Shown here piece after piece: positions 43,707-56,557 of a DNA stretch of 64,000 nucleotides. This DNA comes from Pelodera strongyloides (taxonomy: Eukaryota > Nematoda > Chromadorea > Rhabditida > Rhabditidae), in NCBI GenBank assembly GCA_036852015.1, contig JAANDG010000587.1, positions 25,665 to 89,664 on the forward strand, in the 5' to 3' direction. The translations under genes were made by a program, and so were the position numbers. The stretch's first letter is position 1, and each line of letters begins with the position of its first letter. The notes beneath the pieces are model-generated. The model was not told the DNA's origin, ran no database searches, and saw only the letters and a list, made by a program, of their open reading frames with translations.

Positions 43707-46700
43707 TTAGAAATCAGAATCCCAGCCAGATTCGTCGATACCCGTGGAAAAGTTATCAAATGAAGGAAACCGATCGAAATTTGAGGTATCGGTTTCGTGA
43801 CGCACCTGAAAATATGGTCTTAATCAAAACAAACTATCACATATTAAACAAATCAGATAATTAGGATAATTAGCGAATGCTACTAAAATACTCTAGTCCT
43901 ACTGTAACTGTGATGAAGTATATGGTATACTGCAAGTGTACTATAGCTAAACATACCGTAGGCACGATGGGCGGCTTCATCTTGAGATTGCTGAACGCGA
44001 CGAAATCGAACCCCTCAAACCAGGCATGCTCCTTGGCTGCGTCAATGTTACCGTAGCCAAGGCGTTGCGTGGGCTCTTGGCGGCAAAATGATAGTATCAG
44101 TGATTGAGCTTCCTGAAAGGAATATTCAGTAATAAATCGTAATATAAATTTATATGTATACATGGAACTTTTCTAATATATTTTTCTTGTACAATCAATA
44201 AGCCAAATAGGCCTTTTGAGAACACTCGATTTGAAAACGACGAAATATTTGGCGGGAATTCAAATTATCCAACCAACTACGGTACCTTGGTCACGCAACG
44301 GGGCCAGCACATCTTGTCGACTCCTCTCAGGATGGCATTGTAGACGACCATCGGGTCAGCACAGGAGAACGGAGGTTGGCCGGTCAAAAGTTCATACATG
44401 AAGATTCCGAGGGCCCAGATATCGACGGCTTGGTCGTGGCCCTTATTCAACACGATTTCGGGGGCTACTGAAAAGGAGTTTGTTGATTTTTGCGCAATTT
44501 TGTGGATAGTATCATTGCGTACTTTAAAAATTATGGCATAGTTTTGCAACATACTACGTTCGTCACCGCCCCTCCACCCGCCCGCCACGCCCCTTTGCGC
44601 CCCTCCACCCGCCCGGCACGCCCCTTACCCGCGCCTCCACCCGCCCACATGCAACGCAACCGCTCCCGCAAGAGAAAAGATGTATGCTAGATCAATGCTG
44701 ACAAGAAACTAGTAAATCCCTATTGGTATACTAAAAAAACTTGTTGAAAGTTTTCGGATTTTGTGAATTGCTCTGTTTTTCATGCTGTTTCTTTATATTT
44801 GTTGCTGTTGAAAGTAACGTATTTCTACTTTACTCGTCACTATTTTGCATGACTCCCATGCTGTTCGCTCACATATTATGTCCTAATGCTCACGACCATT
44901 GATGCACCCAGAATACGTTTTCCGCCTGTTTCAATATCTTTTGTTTATTTACTGGCTATCATCTTTATGCAATTCCTTTCAGTATTGACGTCTTCTCGAC
45001 TCGGCAAGCGGGAAGGATGCGTGAAAACCAGTTTGCTCGACCGGTGGGACAAGTCTCCGCTACCTGACGATTACCAGACAAGGTAGGCAATTTTTCGTGT
45101 TATTGTTCACTCCTATATTACTTGTTTTTGCGAGCTTCAAGTGCGTGTAGTGAGAGTTCACGTTGTGGAGGTGTTCACTGTTTAGTGTTGCTTTTATTTA
45201 TAATTTCCTACATTTCAGATGACTTCCCTGGCACGGCACCGCGATGATCCTCTGACGCAAAAAGGAGTGGAGCAAGAAGCAAATTAATTGTTATGGGATT
45301 ACACTCCACCCGGATAATTGTTTGATGTTGTTTCACTGTATTGTTTGATGTTGTTTTTACTGTGGAATAAACTTTTCACTTCTAATGTCTTGTCATTTGT
45401 GGTGTATTTTAATAATTGGTTACTGTAGTTGTGAAGGTACCGTAGGCGGGGAGCGCAATTTCTAGCTAGCGAGATGTACTCTAAATATTGGATGTCTACC
45501 GTAGTTGCTACGCTATTTGTCATATGGCCTCTCGTAACGCGTCCGCTCGCGCTGCTACCCGCCGCTAGTCCCGCGTGGCTACCCGCCCCTCGAGTCTCCG
45601 TGAAGTCGCTAGGGGCGGGTAGCCGCGCGGGACTAGGGGCGGTGACGGTTCAGAGTATGCTGCCCTATGCACTTCCGGCACACAATGGGACACAACTGAC
45701 ATAGAATTTAGAGTGTAAGTGTCGGTCATAATTTCAGAGCCATGTGTCATTCCGCTTTAAAATCAATAAAATAAATACCTACCGTATTCGGCGGTTCCAC
45801 AGAAAGTCCACGTCCTTCCCTCGTTCTTCAGATTCTTAGCGAAACCGAAATCGACGAGTTTCGGAATTCCGTCACGATCCAATAGCATATTTTCAGGTTT
45901 CAAGTCCCTGCAAAAAGGTATAATATTAGTTTCTGGACCGCCATTTCCTTCTATGTAATTGCTAATTGCCCATGTCTAATTATCTTCGTCAAGGATGATG
46001 CCTTAGTTTACAATTAGCGTACCCTTGCAGGCAGGTACCTCTAGAGTATATACCTAAATGCTCTCCTAGCTACGGTAACACGGAGATAAGCTACTGCAAA
46101 TATCTACCTGTATACAATATTTCTGTTATGAAGATAGGCAAACGCTTCCAAAGCGGCAGCGCAATAATATCGCGTTGTGGCATCGTCGAAACGGCCTCTG
46201 AAAGTATGATTTAAAATTAATTTCCAAAACTTTTCCTCTATTATTAGGAATTCTGTGTCATGGCCAAGTAGTTAATAATGATTTTCACGTAAATTATTAT
46301 TTATAATTTTCATAAAGATCCAAAAAAAACTCACTTTTTCCTAAGTATCGTCCAGATTTCGCCGCCCAAACACGGTTCCAAAAGCATGTAAATTTTCTCG
46401 GAATCCCGGAATGTTTTGAAGAGCCTGGAATAAAAGAATTAGAATATTGATCAGTTTATTGATTGATTACAGTATGCAAGCTATCATGTGTTTGTCATCA
46501 AGGTGCTGTATTGATCGATTCCTTAGATTTATCGATCGATGGTCAATCTTCATATTTATTGATTGACTGACCGATTGAAAAATGACAAATAAAGTTACTC
46601 ACTTAATCACAAACGGATGATCAGTATTTGTCAAAATTTGTCGTTCGCTGACAACGTGGCTTTCTTGCTTCGTTTCAACGATATGCGCCTTGTTCATGAC

Positions 46701-49555
46701 CTGAAATTATACATAATTATGCTAATTAGTGTAATTACAGAAATTATCATCCTTATGGGTTCCTTACCCTTGCACTTGGAAAATGTGGTATATATTACGG
46801 TAGCCTTTTAGTTAGGTTAGGACGGTAAGTCGAAACTAACTAACCGTTTAATTAGGCTAGCTAATTTGTGTGTGAGTACTAGGTACTATGCTCACTTTCA
46901 ACGCAAGCACTTTGTCTGTGCGCGGCGTTTTGACGAGTTCGACGCGGCCAAATCCGCCGACGCCGAGTGTGCCGACGCGCTCGAAATCGCACACGGAAAG
47001 TGAGTCGACGTCATCGTCCAAACTGAAATTAATTTTTTTTATTAATTTATTAATATTCTTGAACCTCGTAAGCTAACAATAAGAAGTACCAATTTCAATG
47101 TTACTTTGCATGAACACTGCCACTTGGTATCTTTCTACCCCACCTTCTGTGAGTTTTAAGTTTTAACACCCTTTCATTTAGGTCAACGTCCCGTTTCTGA
47201 ACTTAGCGGCAGCCACAATTTCAAGCGTAATCGTTAAGATCACTCAAAACTGGTTCGCATGGCCCATGAACTCGCCGCGGCCTGTCTACTTTTCACTTTG
47301 TGATTTAATGTCGCCCGTTCCGCTTTTTCAAGATTGAGCTCACTGATCATCCAAATTGCGCAAATATTTCCTGAGGAGTGCAAGGCTCATCCAAAAATTG
47401 TTTACACATAGTGTTGTCCGGACTTCTCAGCGGTGGGCTTCTTGTGTCCCTGTTTGTATTGTCTTGCCCCACCAGACTACTCATTCTATGTTTGTTGGAT
47501 ATAAAAGCGCTTTTCGTCCCCGCAAAAGCATTATTCACGTGGATGTCATGTGAAACAACTATGCCGGGGACATTGCAACTCGAGTTCGAGTAAATTCGAA
47601 TAAAGTTTAAGTGTATCAAGTTTTTCAAAATTTCAAACTATTACCTAGCCAATTTTTTTACAAGTTCCCCCAGTGCAAAAAAAAATCTGGCGTTTCAACT
47701 GAATTTACGACTAAACGATGATGGTTGTTCTTTATGCGCGAACGGAAGTTTCGCGCGCAGTGCGCGCATGCTTGTTTGTTTTCAAACGCTGGCTGCGTCG
47801 CGTGCTTGTCACGTGCTGCGCACCGTGAACAGCCCGTGTGAACCTTGCGCGTTCTTTGTGACCCGCCCTGCATTATTTTTCTCTTCCTGATCAATATTGC
47901 CGGGTGTTATATTACCCGATAAGCCAGACCACGCGGTCGTATAGTCAAAAGTATAATTTGATAAAAAGTTCACGTTTACAATCTTGTTTATGAAAATGTT
48001 TATAAATTTACAAGCTACGACTTCAACTTTCGGACTAATGGTAGAAATAGGGAAGTTTCAAAGACTTACTTATCAATAAAAGTTTTTTTTGACAGTAACT
48101 TTTTGACCGCAATCTGTATCTGTTTGTTTGTGTGCATGATACGGGAGTGGTATTACAATTGTATCTTCCCAACCAATATAATATTGTTATTTCCATGTTT
48201 AAAAACAAAACACTCATAGACTTTGACCAGGTACCCTATCCCTATCAAAACACACTAGAGTTTGCACAAAACTCCCGGTAATTGTAATAGGCTCTTATCA
48301 GTTTCTCATGTTAGCGCTGCGGCAGGAGGTTTGTGGTCGTTAACAGTTGCACCGCGCACCTTGAACTTTAAAGGGAATATCATGCGGGCTAGGCATAAAA
48401 CACAGCATGCTGTTTTTCCTTACAATCCTTATTGTTTTCCTGTTTAGGGGGAAGATGGTTATGAAGTGGTTGATGGTCTACTAAAGATTTGGAAATAAAC
48501 TAATTGCAAAGAAATGGGCACTTTAAAGGGAAAGTGATGGTGGTTCTGCCCTAGCATCTACGCGGCTGACAAAATATTTAAACATCAAATTTCGGTGTTT
48601 ACACGGTAATTAATTCAAACAGCATTATGCAAAAGAGAATTTGTGAATTTGCCGGAAACCATGCATTCAGTCGATTTTTCTATAACTCTAGTACTATCAC
48701 AAAACGTTTTGTGTATTAGTCCGCGACGGCTGTGTTCGCTTTCTTTCTTCTTTTTTAGAACACCTTCACAAAGAAGAAAAATGTGACAAAAATAATACAA
48801 CACTAGCACAGGTGTCAGACAAAAGAAGAACAAAAAGCAGTTTCGAACAGTCATTTTTCACTTTACGATATCGATTTCAAAGTTACGAGTAGTGCTTTTG
48901 TCCACTTATCTTTTTTAAACCATTCTACTTGATAAGGTAGAGTTATCACTTTATCACTGGTATTTTGTGTTCGACCTAGAAAAAATCCTGGTTCGGTTGG
49001 ACTTTGACACTTTGGATTAAATTTCCAATCCCTTTAAAAGTTCGAAGAAAAATGTCTCATTGTCACGATTGGGATCTTATTTTGGTTCAAAATGAGTACG
49101 GTTCACAGATGGAGAAAAAAGCGCCGCGGCGTAAAGCTTCAACGCCAACGCGCGCGCGGAACGGCCGCGATTGCACGTTTGTACAACTCGACACACAAAC
49201 CATGAATAATCCAGGAAGTGTTTAGAATTCTTTGACTTGGTGAAACTATTCACCAAGCAATAAAGTTCCCCTTGATGAAGCAGATGTAGTTTTGTGTTTT
49301 GACATACCATTCGCTATGCATTCAACAGCGCATTCGCTACCCCAACGTTGTGTTCTCCAAATGTGCAAGCTGTTCTTCAAGTGCGCAAGCTCAGTGATGC
49401 CTCCAAAAGTGCGCATAAAATCTCCTACTTACCGTATCCGTGGTTTTATGTGATCTTCAAGGTCTGTTGTGTCCAATGCTTTACACAATTGTTCGACGTG
49501 CATTCTGAGTAGTAGAACGGGAGCTTCTTGAGCGATATATGTTTCACGACGGGAT
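43707..49555 (-). CDS. cGMP-dependent protein kinase, catalytic half, 9 exons (5' part missing)
   Basis: AGC-family Ser/Thr kinase of the PKG type, an effector of cGMP. Exons 49433-49555, 46896-47022, 46603-46700, 46335-46424, 46108-46197, 45783-45907, 44286-44467, 43957-44112 and 43707-43805 join in phase for 362 residues. Motifs in order: glycine loop GVGGFG, LALK with the ATP lysine, YRDLKPEN, DFGFAKN, activation loop [34 protein letters not shown], and a C-terminal tail with DTSNF and a final SGWDSDF. The TWTFCGT loop, the NKGHD motif and the tail separate PKG from PKA. The first exon ([20 protein letters not shown]) probably ends cGMP site B. No exon for the cGMP-binding domains or the start was found up to 64 kb, so the gene is partial as annotated. 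Intron 46896-49433 is the largest. Confidence 0.88.
44565..44646 (-). repeat. G-rich tandem repeat in PKG intron
   Basis: The plus strand repeats GCCCCTCCACCCGCCC about every 27-33 nt, three times, with CACGCCCC between. The transcribed strand product is G-rich with many GGG runs and could form quadruplexes. It lies 97 bp upstream (in PKG transcription order) of the exon ending at 44467. Confidence 0.7.
44886..45371 (+). CDS. possible small gene antisense inside PKG intron
   Basis: A 66-codon frame (44886-45086) starts [12 protein letters not shown], has a hydrophobic stretch ([20 protein letters not shown]), then [20 protein letters not shown] and [11 protein letters not shown] before the stop. 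A TTTCAG acceptor at 44982 falls inside it and a GTAGGC donor at its end; joining to a TTTCAG acceptor at 45218 also gives a stop at once. AATAAA lies at 45366-45371. The GKR tripeptide after a hydrophobic leader resembles an amidated-peptide precursor, but no repeat or homologue supports this. It could equally be a non-coding transcript or chance. Confidence 0.3.
45558..45642. repeat. GC-rich inverted repeat in PKG intron
   Basis: GTCCCGCGTGGCTACCCGCC near 45569-45588 is mirrored by a stretch reading GGCGGGTAGCCGCGCGGGAC. The two ~32 nt arms are nearly complementary around a ~20 nt loop, in an AT-rich intron. Confidence 0.75.
47100..49430. other. large PKG intron, no internal gene seen
   Basis: AT-rich with a few GC patches (CGCGCGCAGTGCGCGC near 47750). 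Short ORFs show no splice logic or family resemblance. Confidence 0.4.
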
Positions 49556-50596
49556 CTGCAAATGAATTTTATGTAGATTCATTGCAAATTATCGATTTAT
49601 TGATTGAAATCACATGACAAACGCCACAAACGAACTGTTTCCCGATACGACGACAAACAAAGCAGTTTACAAGTTGTCAGGACGAAAACTTTCCTTGAGA
49701 GAGAGAGGGAGAGAGAGGGCGAGAGAGATAATATAGAAGGATAGAAGACACAGAAAAGGGCATAACGAGTTGAGCAAAATAACCCAGCTATATATAAGCG
49801 ATTGACATCAAAGTACACGCGCTAGAGTACAAAAACGCCTTCCATTTCTGTTAAAAGGTTCCAGCCTATATTTTGACCCCGCCATCCTAATCTGTGTGCA
49901 CCACGTGCCAAAAATCATGTGAAAATCGAAGAACTTGGAATAAATTTAACTCGTTGTGGTTTAGGGGGCGGGGCATCCGTGACTCCGCCCATCGATGCAT
50001 GCGTTGACGACCAGACAAAACGGAGCGTGAGAAAATGTGATAAGCGTGGTGAGAGTGGGAGATGCAGAGAAGAAAGGAGGCTAGAGAGTGCGTAACGAAC
50101 GGACAGACAAACTAGAGATGTACTAACCGGGGAAGTTAGTGAACAGGGCGAAGGCGTAGACGTTGTAAACTAGGAGAAATAGAGAAGCTAACGAGTTGAG
50201 GGAACAAGAAATTGAGGGAGAAGTTGGAGAAACTCAGTATTTGATGATAAATAAACGCCACAGCTGACGATTGATTACCAGACTAAAGGTGGAAAATAAA
50301 AAACGCGGCGAAATTGGAAATGATCACACGGAGAAAATGGAAAATTGTAAATAGTACTTTTCCGGAAAATCTTTTCGATCGCACGGAGAAAAGTGATGCG
50401 GATCGGGGAAAGTGTTTGATCTTATAACAGTAATAAATCTTTTACACTTCAAGAGCGTGCTCCATTATTGAAAGGTGGCTCAATACAGCACTTAAAGCTC
50501 AAAGTTTATGACTTCTACCGCAAAAAGGATTGGAGCGCAAAATGCGACGAGTTCCAGATGACAAATACTGACGTCTAACAATAAGTACAGGACGCA

Positions 50597-50770
50597 TTAA
50601 AGCGAACAGCGTCCGGTTTTTGAAACGCATCGTGGACAACTGAATTCACGTATTTATGCTAATTTGCTTGAATTTAGCTCGATTTTTTATTATAATTTAT
50701 GTTCATTTGCATACGCTGCATAAGAATGCTGGTCTACTCGATGTGTTTCAGAAATGGGCCGGTAATAAAA
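50597..50770. mobile_element. TTAA MITE, degenerate right end
   Basis: Left end TTAAAGCGAACAGCGTCCGG; interior GAAACGCATCGTGGACAACT matches the copy at 23735; right end degraded (GGGCCGGTAAT). Confidence 0.7.
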
Positions 50771-51468
50771 AGTAATAAAAGTAATAAAAAGAAAGAAGTC
50801 AAAGCAATTTCGTAAATTTCAGCTATATATACTACTATTTGGCAGCAAATCAGAAATTAGACAAGGAAGGTAGAAATTAAAGACCCACGAGAATTGTTCA
50901 CGTGCAAAAACTGGTTTCGCAAGTGAATTTCGCTAAAAAGTCACAATTTGGTCGCATTGTATTGTTTACAATTATAGTTGGATTGGAAACAATAGCGAGA
51001 AGAATGCAATTGCGGTGGAATAATGATTTATGTAATGTTCGTTAAACAATAAGATCACAATCATACACTGCACTATGTTTAAAGTATCATGAAATACCAG
51101 TACAACAACAGCTATAAGAGCGATAGCATGGTGCCAGCTACACCTTGCCGGGGACTGGGCCACTGGGGAGTCAAATCTAAACTTTAAACTTTTAAAGATC
51201 GCAAAGCAAACTTGAAAAGTTATGCGTAAATTTCCATGAGTCATGAGTCACTCTACAACACATTTCGCCAGTCACGCGTTTTGCATATGCATAAATACTA
51301 AGTTTAGTGGCCCTGCCAAATGTAAAATGTCTAAATGAATAGTCAATCAATAGTTTCGCACTAAACCGAGAACAGATCTTTTTTGCTATCAGTAACTGCA
51401 TGCATATAGCATCATAACTGCGTTTTTTTTTTTGCTTTAAAGTACAAATGCCTTTAGCATGGACATCG

Positions 51469-51477
51469 AGAAAGAGA

Positions 51478-51509
<32 letters not shown>

Positions 51510-51510
51510 C
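51469..51510 (+). repeat. GA microsatellite
   Basis: About 20 GA units with one interruption. Confidence 0.9.
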
Positions 51511-52589
51511 GGGGTAAGAGAGAAATATATTGCATGATAATTAATGATCCGATCTGCAGATCAAACCCTGAAATAGTCGACTAGAGGACTAAAAATAGAA
51601 TATAGACAGACTGAGCCATAACAAGAAACAGGTAAACTGTAAACATTTACTAAGGAAGTTTACCGGGAAATAAAAGCCGATCCACAAGACACAGGGACAT
51701 TTCGTAATCTTAAAGTGGTATGACACGTGGTTTGCATGTCCTTGTATAATAGTATGTTCCATTTCTGTGTCGAAGAGGGACCAAATTGCACAAATTTTCA
51801 CACGATACGTGAGTTACCATTATCACAAATTACGTACCATACCGGTTGAACAAACTTTGTCAAGATACCATACCGGTTGAACAAACTTTGTCAAGATACG
51901 CGTAATTCAGCAATGTAAGATTATCTTGATAGCTACTAAGGATACCAGCACAAAGGTAAAGCACAATGCAATGAAAGCCCAGGTAAAGAAAAAGACAATG
52001 GGAAACGTTCGCAGATTAAACTAGTACTCAACTTGATACCAATTCAAGACTCGTTTCTCCTTATATATGCTAATTTGGTGGGCGGGGCTTGGGTGGTACC
52101 AAGATCAAATGAGCAAATGGTGCGAGTCCGAGACAAGAGAGGAGCGCCACTAGCAACTATTATCTCTCTTCTCTCTCTCTCTCCCTCTCTCTCCTCTCTT
52201 CCGTCCCTCTAGCAGGTGGTGATGGTATGCTAATAAAGATAAGTCTCAAAGAACGATCTCCGGAAATTAGCATAGCGTAAACAAACAACCCAGTGGGTGC
52301 TATTATAAGACTCTGTTATCTAATGATAGGAGGCGCGACATATGCTCATAAGATCAGAAAATCAAACTTAAAAGATGAGACTCAAACATTTCTGATTGTA
52401 ATGTTTTCATTGTTTTCAGTTTCAAATAGATCGGGAATTTTCGTTGTCAGAACAAAAAGTTGGAACTCACGGAAAGTAGTACTGCTAGCCAAGTTTACGT
52501 CCGTTTCAGAAATCATGTATTTTTATTACAGTCAAGGGCAGCTACGATTACTAGAAGTAGACGTTAACCTTACATAGGCTCACTGTTTT

Positions 52590-52755
52590 TTTTTCGTGGG
52601 CCAGCCCAGTTGTATGACCTCTTCGTGACCATGTGGGGACCAAGTTTCAACGAAAACCGTCATCAACTGGTCACTAAACATCACCAAGTAGTCGTAACCA
52701 GTCACCAAATGTTTTTTTTTGTGAAAACCATTTGGTGACGGGTGTTCATTGTCAA
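52590..52755. mobile_element. CCATTTGGTGAC-family element
   Basis: Begins TTTTTCGTGGGCCAGCCCA and ends AACCATTTGGTGACGGGT. It is the inverted counterpart of 63668-63815, which ends GGGCTGGCCCATGAAAAA. Internal CACCAA(A/G)T and TGGTCAC words recur. No coding capacity. Confidence 0.65.
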
Positions 52756-54057
52756 AGGGTGCTAACTATTTACAATGAAAGTATCTGGACACAATCGTTT
52801 CAAATCTAGGTAGAGATGCTCACTCTGCACGGCGAATGCTCATTCGCTGAGCCAATTTGCTCAGTTGCTCACAACTACAAATACTCACCAGTTCTCGACA
52901 AATAGCAAATACATACCACCACCTCCCTTTAAACTAAAAAAAAGAAGCATACAAAATCAGGCACCAGATGAGCTCTACACATATAAAGAACTGGGTAAAC
53001 AAACGTAATATGCAGACTTATGTGTGTGACTCTATTGCTTTGTAGCACACGATTACACCAAAGCAAAGAGCTCATACACACATGAGATCAAACCACCAAC
53101 GCCAGCCGAGGATAGGGTAGGTCTAGGACCAAGAAAGCACGTGCATAGGACGTGTCTAGGTCCGAGGTTCGTCCTGGTTCAAATTGCTGAAAGGATCCTA
53201 ATGAACTAAAAAATGAGGAAGAGCGGTAGTGTTTGCACGTGCCAGTTGTTGGCTGTGTACAAGTTAGCAGCAAAGGAGCATGAATTTATTTTATTTGTTA
53301 GGAATTTGTTAGGAACACTTTAGTATCAAAGAAGCATGATCTATTTTAGTTTTTTTTAGGTACAAGTTCGTATCAAAAGAGCGGAACAAGTATCAAAGGA
53401 GTACGCACTATTGGCAGGCGTTTAGCATTATTTGGGGTGCCCTACGGTTACTTCAATTTCTAAAAGTTTAGTTGAACGAGAACGTTAGTAAAACATTTAC
53501 AAGGTAACAAATTATTAAAACAAGACCTTGTACATTGAAGGTGTCTAGAAAAGCAAACGGCACTAAATTTCAGCGACAGTAAAGAAAAAGCAGGGTTTCC
53601 TTGGTGTAAAACGTGTAGGAAAAAACCAGAAGCTCGAAATCAAACAATGATCACAATCAAACATCGGGGAAAGCAAAAATGGTCATAATTTAGTCATAAA
53701 ATCAACGCAAGGTCAGATATTAGTTTGAGAAAACTACAGTAACTATGCAGAAGCACACTGTCGATCAATATCACATATCACATAAATAAGTTATTTCGGT
53801 AATATTTTTTATTTGGTCTGTGACTTAGGATACGGATTCGGTACGGTATTTTGGTATGTATTACCTTCCTTGCTGCTAAACATTTTATTAGTGCGACGTC
53901 TATCGAAAACGAACTAAACGCATATGTGTTACTTTTCACAAAGAGGTTCAAATATAACTTTTTAATAAATTAATGTTGGGAAAATAAGTCGTGCATGCAT
54001 TAAACACCTTGATTCTTTGATTTTGATGTTTAGGTTTAGCGTCAAACAAAGAAGCGC

Positions 54058-54130
54058 TTGAGAGGGAGGGAGAGTGAGAGAAAGAGAGGCAGAGAGAGCT
54101 AGTGAGAGAGAGAGATAGAGAGAGAGGCGA
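54058..54130 (+). repeat. GA-rich microsatellite
   Basis: Imperfect GAGA runs; the Leu/Ser-rich minus-strand ORF over it is a by-product. Confidence 0.85.
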
Positions 54131-55782
54131 GAAGGGAGAGAAGAAAGAAGTGATAGATAACGAGATCAAATGTTCGAGGGTTTGAACAGCACTGTATGTG
54201 AATGGTGCTGACGTAGGAAAATGGTAGCTACCATTTCCGACGGGTGGAGGGTACCAATAGATAGGTACCATAGATAGCCCTTTAGTCGCGTGACGTAGTA
54301 GGCTCGCATAGATTAATTTGCATATGTGCTCGATAAGAGCGCGATCGGTATTACGGTAACAAGAAGATAGGAAAGGATCGAGCAGAATTAGCATGAACAA
54401 CTCTAAACATAACTATATGGAGCTTTTCGTTTTTTTTTAAAGCGTATTGGAAGTTCTATTGCGTGTGCTTCTGTGTCAAAAGAGAACATAATGGAATGAA
54501 ATGTGTTTTTCACAAAAAGACCGCTTTAAAATTGTTTCAAATATTCAAATTTCCCGCGCTATGGTTGAAATTTCCTTCCCAATTTAGGTAATTATTAATT
54601 ATTAATTATTATTTACTGATTTGTAATTATTTCACAATAATTTCCTTTGATTCACTATGAGTTGTCATTCGTCGATTGTCTAACATGTTTACAAAAAAGT
54701 CATGCCATTTTCCACAATTTCTATTAATAACCAAACAAAATCATCATAACAACGTTTTATATTTCGTAGTATTTTCTTATTACTTTTTTTCCAAGACATA
54801 GTGCGCAGATTTAGTTACTTAGAAAATAAATGTTCTATTTATGGAAATACTACCAGCCGATGTTTGATATTTTTCAGCAAAAACTGGTTGCTTCAAGAAA
54901 TAATAACAATAATAACTGTTAGAACCATATATCCAGACCAGAAAGTTTGCCTTTGGTAAATCAAATATAAAGGTTTGAAGGGTCTAGGTCTAGATTGACG
55001 CAAGCCAAAGTCGAAACCGGGTTGTTTTACTGGTAGCCTGGCGCTTTAGCCACAGAACTATCGATAAGAAAAGTTCCCAAATTGCTCAACCTATTCGAAG
55101 CAAAGAGTTCCTGCAAAACTTTTTCTGCGTGTTTTGATGCTATGTGTTTTTCCATATAAGTGCAAATATTAACAGAAAACAGTAAGAACTTTGATATTGA
55201 TGGTAGTTTTTGATACACTAATAGTTTTTAATCCTAGGGAGGGGACCAAGACAGTCAAACTTAAAACATGCTCAAGCTACTCAAGCCATTTTCCTCCAAA
55301 GCGAAGCTTTTAGGTTGCGTCAATATTATTTTGCGCGTCGCGCGCGCTTACAAAAATAGGAGCCTGAATTTTGCCGCTTTTACTATCTCAGTTCTTCGCC
55401 AGACTCTCGCGCAGAATGTACGCCCAACTTTCGGGAGGTAGACACAGTATGCTTTAGGCTTCATAAAATTCTTTTCACATCAAAGTTCAAATATTCGTCC
55501 AAATAAAGCGCTTCCGCCTATACATTTCATCGTATCTATGACATGGAAATTTACCTAGAAAACCTGCTTTCCCGTCATGATAATCACTTAGAAAGAGTGT
55601 CTCGCGGCAAGACACGCCGAAATAACGTAGCTTTCTCCTTATGCCTTTGTTTGTAGAATTTCTACGAAATGATAACAATAATCGTAAATAAGAGACGAGA
55701 AACGTAAGTGTTGAAAGATCAAAATGCTACATGATCACGGTCGAAATATTTGTGTTTTGTACGTGATTCTCTGAACCTCGGA

Positions 55783-55862
55783 CGCGCAGCGCAGCAATGC
55801 ATTTGCGCGGACGCCGAATTGCAGGAGCGCGTCCGCGCAAAAATGTTGCTGCACTGCGCGCA
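55783..55862. repeat. GC-rich inverted repeat
   Basis: TTTGCGCGGACGC and GCGTCCGCGCAAA pair, flanked by GCGCAGCGCAGCAA and TTGCTGCACTGCGCGC that pair imperfectly, giving a long hairpin in AT-rich DNA. Confidence 0.7.
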
Positions 55863-56336
55863 AACGGACCACGTGCATGCACAATGCCTGCCCCTCGCAC
55901 TTTTTCGCAGTTTAGCGGCCCATAAAAACTATACAAAAGCCAAATAAAAAGCTCAAAAAGGGAACAAATTGATTTATTTGCGTAGATAAAATCATATCAC
56001 ACAATATAATAACAAAGAAAAAGAGAAATATGGTACTAAACAAACTTATATACTAAATAATGAGCATTTCATTAATGTGCCGGGTCCGGGTATAAAAAAA
56101 TATAAAAGAGTTACGATATATATAAATAACAACTAACTAATATATGGACTGTAGCCAAGACATATACGCTGACCATCATACAAAATAATAACATGTAGAT
56201 ATTACGAAGAAGGTTCGAACATGGTAACAAGTGCGATATAAACAAAAACAAGGCACCTAATATATAATTACATATACAAATCATGACCAATGAAAGAAAG
56301 ACATACATTTCCAATCATTACGAGTGCCAGTGTGGT

Positions 56337-56347
56337 GGGGGGGGGGG
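56337..56347 (+). repeat. 11 nt poly(G) run
   Basis: An uninterrupted G run, rare in this AT-rich region. Confidence 0.9.
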
Positions 56348-56557
56348 TAAATATTCCTTCTACTTATACAACACAGATCAGAGGTATAAAACGAAAAGAT
56401 TAAACGTATAAACTTAAACGTATAAACTGTAAACGAAACAGGGAAAGTTTTAAGCACCAGACGCTCAGGCTGTTGAGCAGCCTCTATTCTTACTCGTCTT
56501 ATGGACTCCAACCGCATCTCACGAGCATTCAACACCCGGGATTCCAAATTCCAACGG

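Larger units (their letters stand above)
49560..56550. other. repeat-rich stretch with no confident exon
   Basis: Holds GA/CT microsatellites (49694-49730, 51469-51510, 52157-52200, 54058-54130), a TTAA MITE, a CCATTTGGTGAC element and a GC-rich hairpin (55783-55862). The missing PKG 5' exons might lie here, but only one very weak candidate (52889-52933, minus) was seen. Confidence 0.4.

Noticed and set aside
54994..55060. tRNA-like GGCTAAAGCGCC on the minus strand
   Set aside because: The B-box candidate is poor and the spacing wrong; too weak to annotate.
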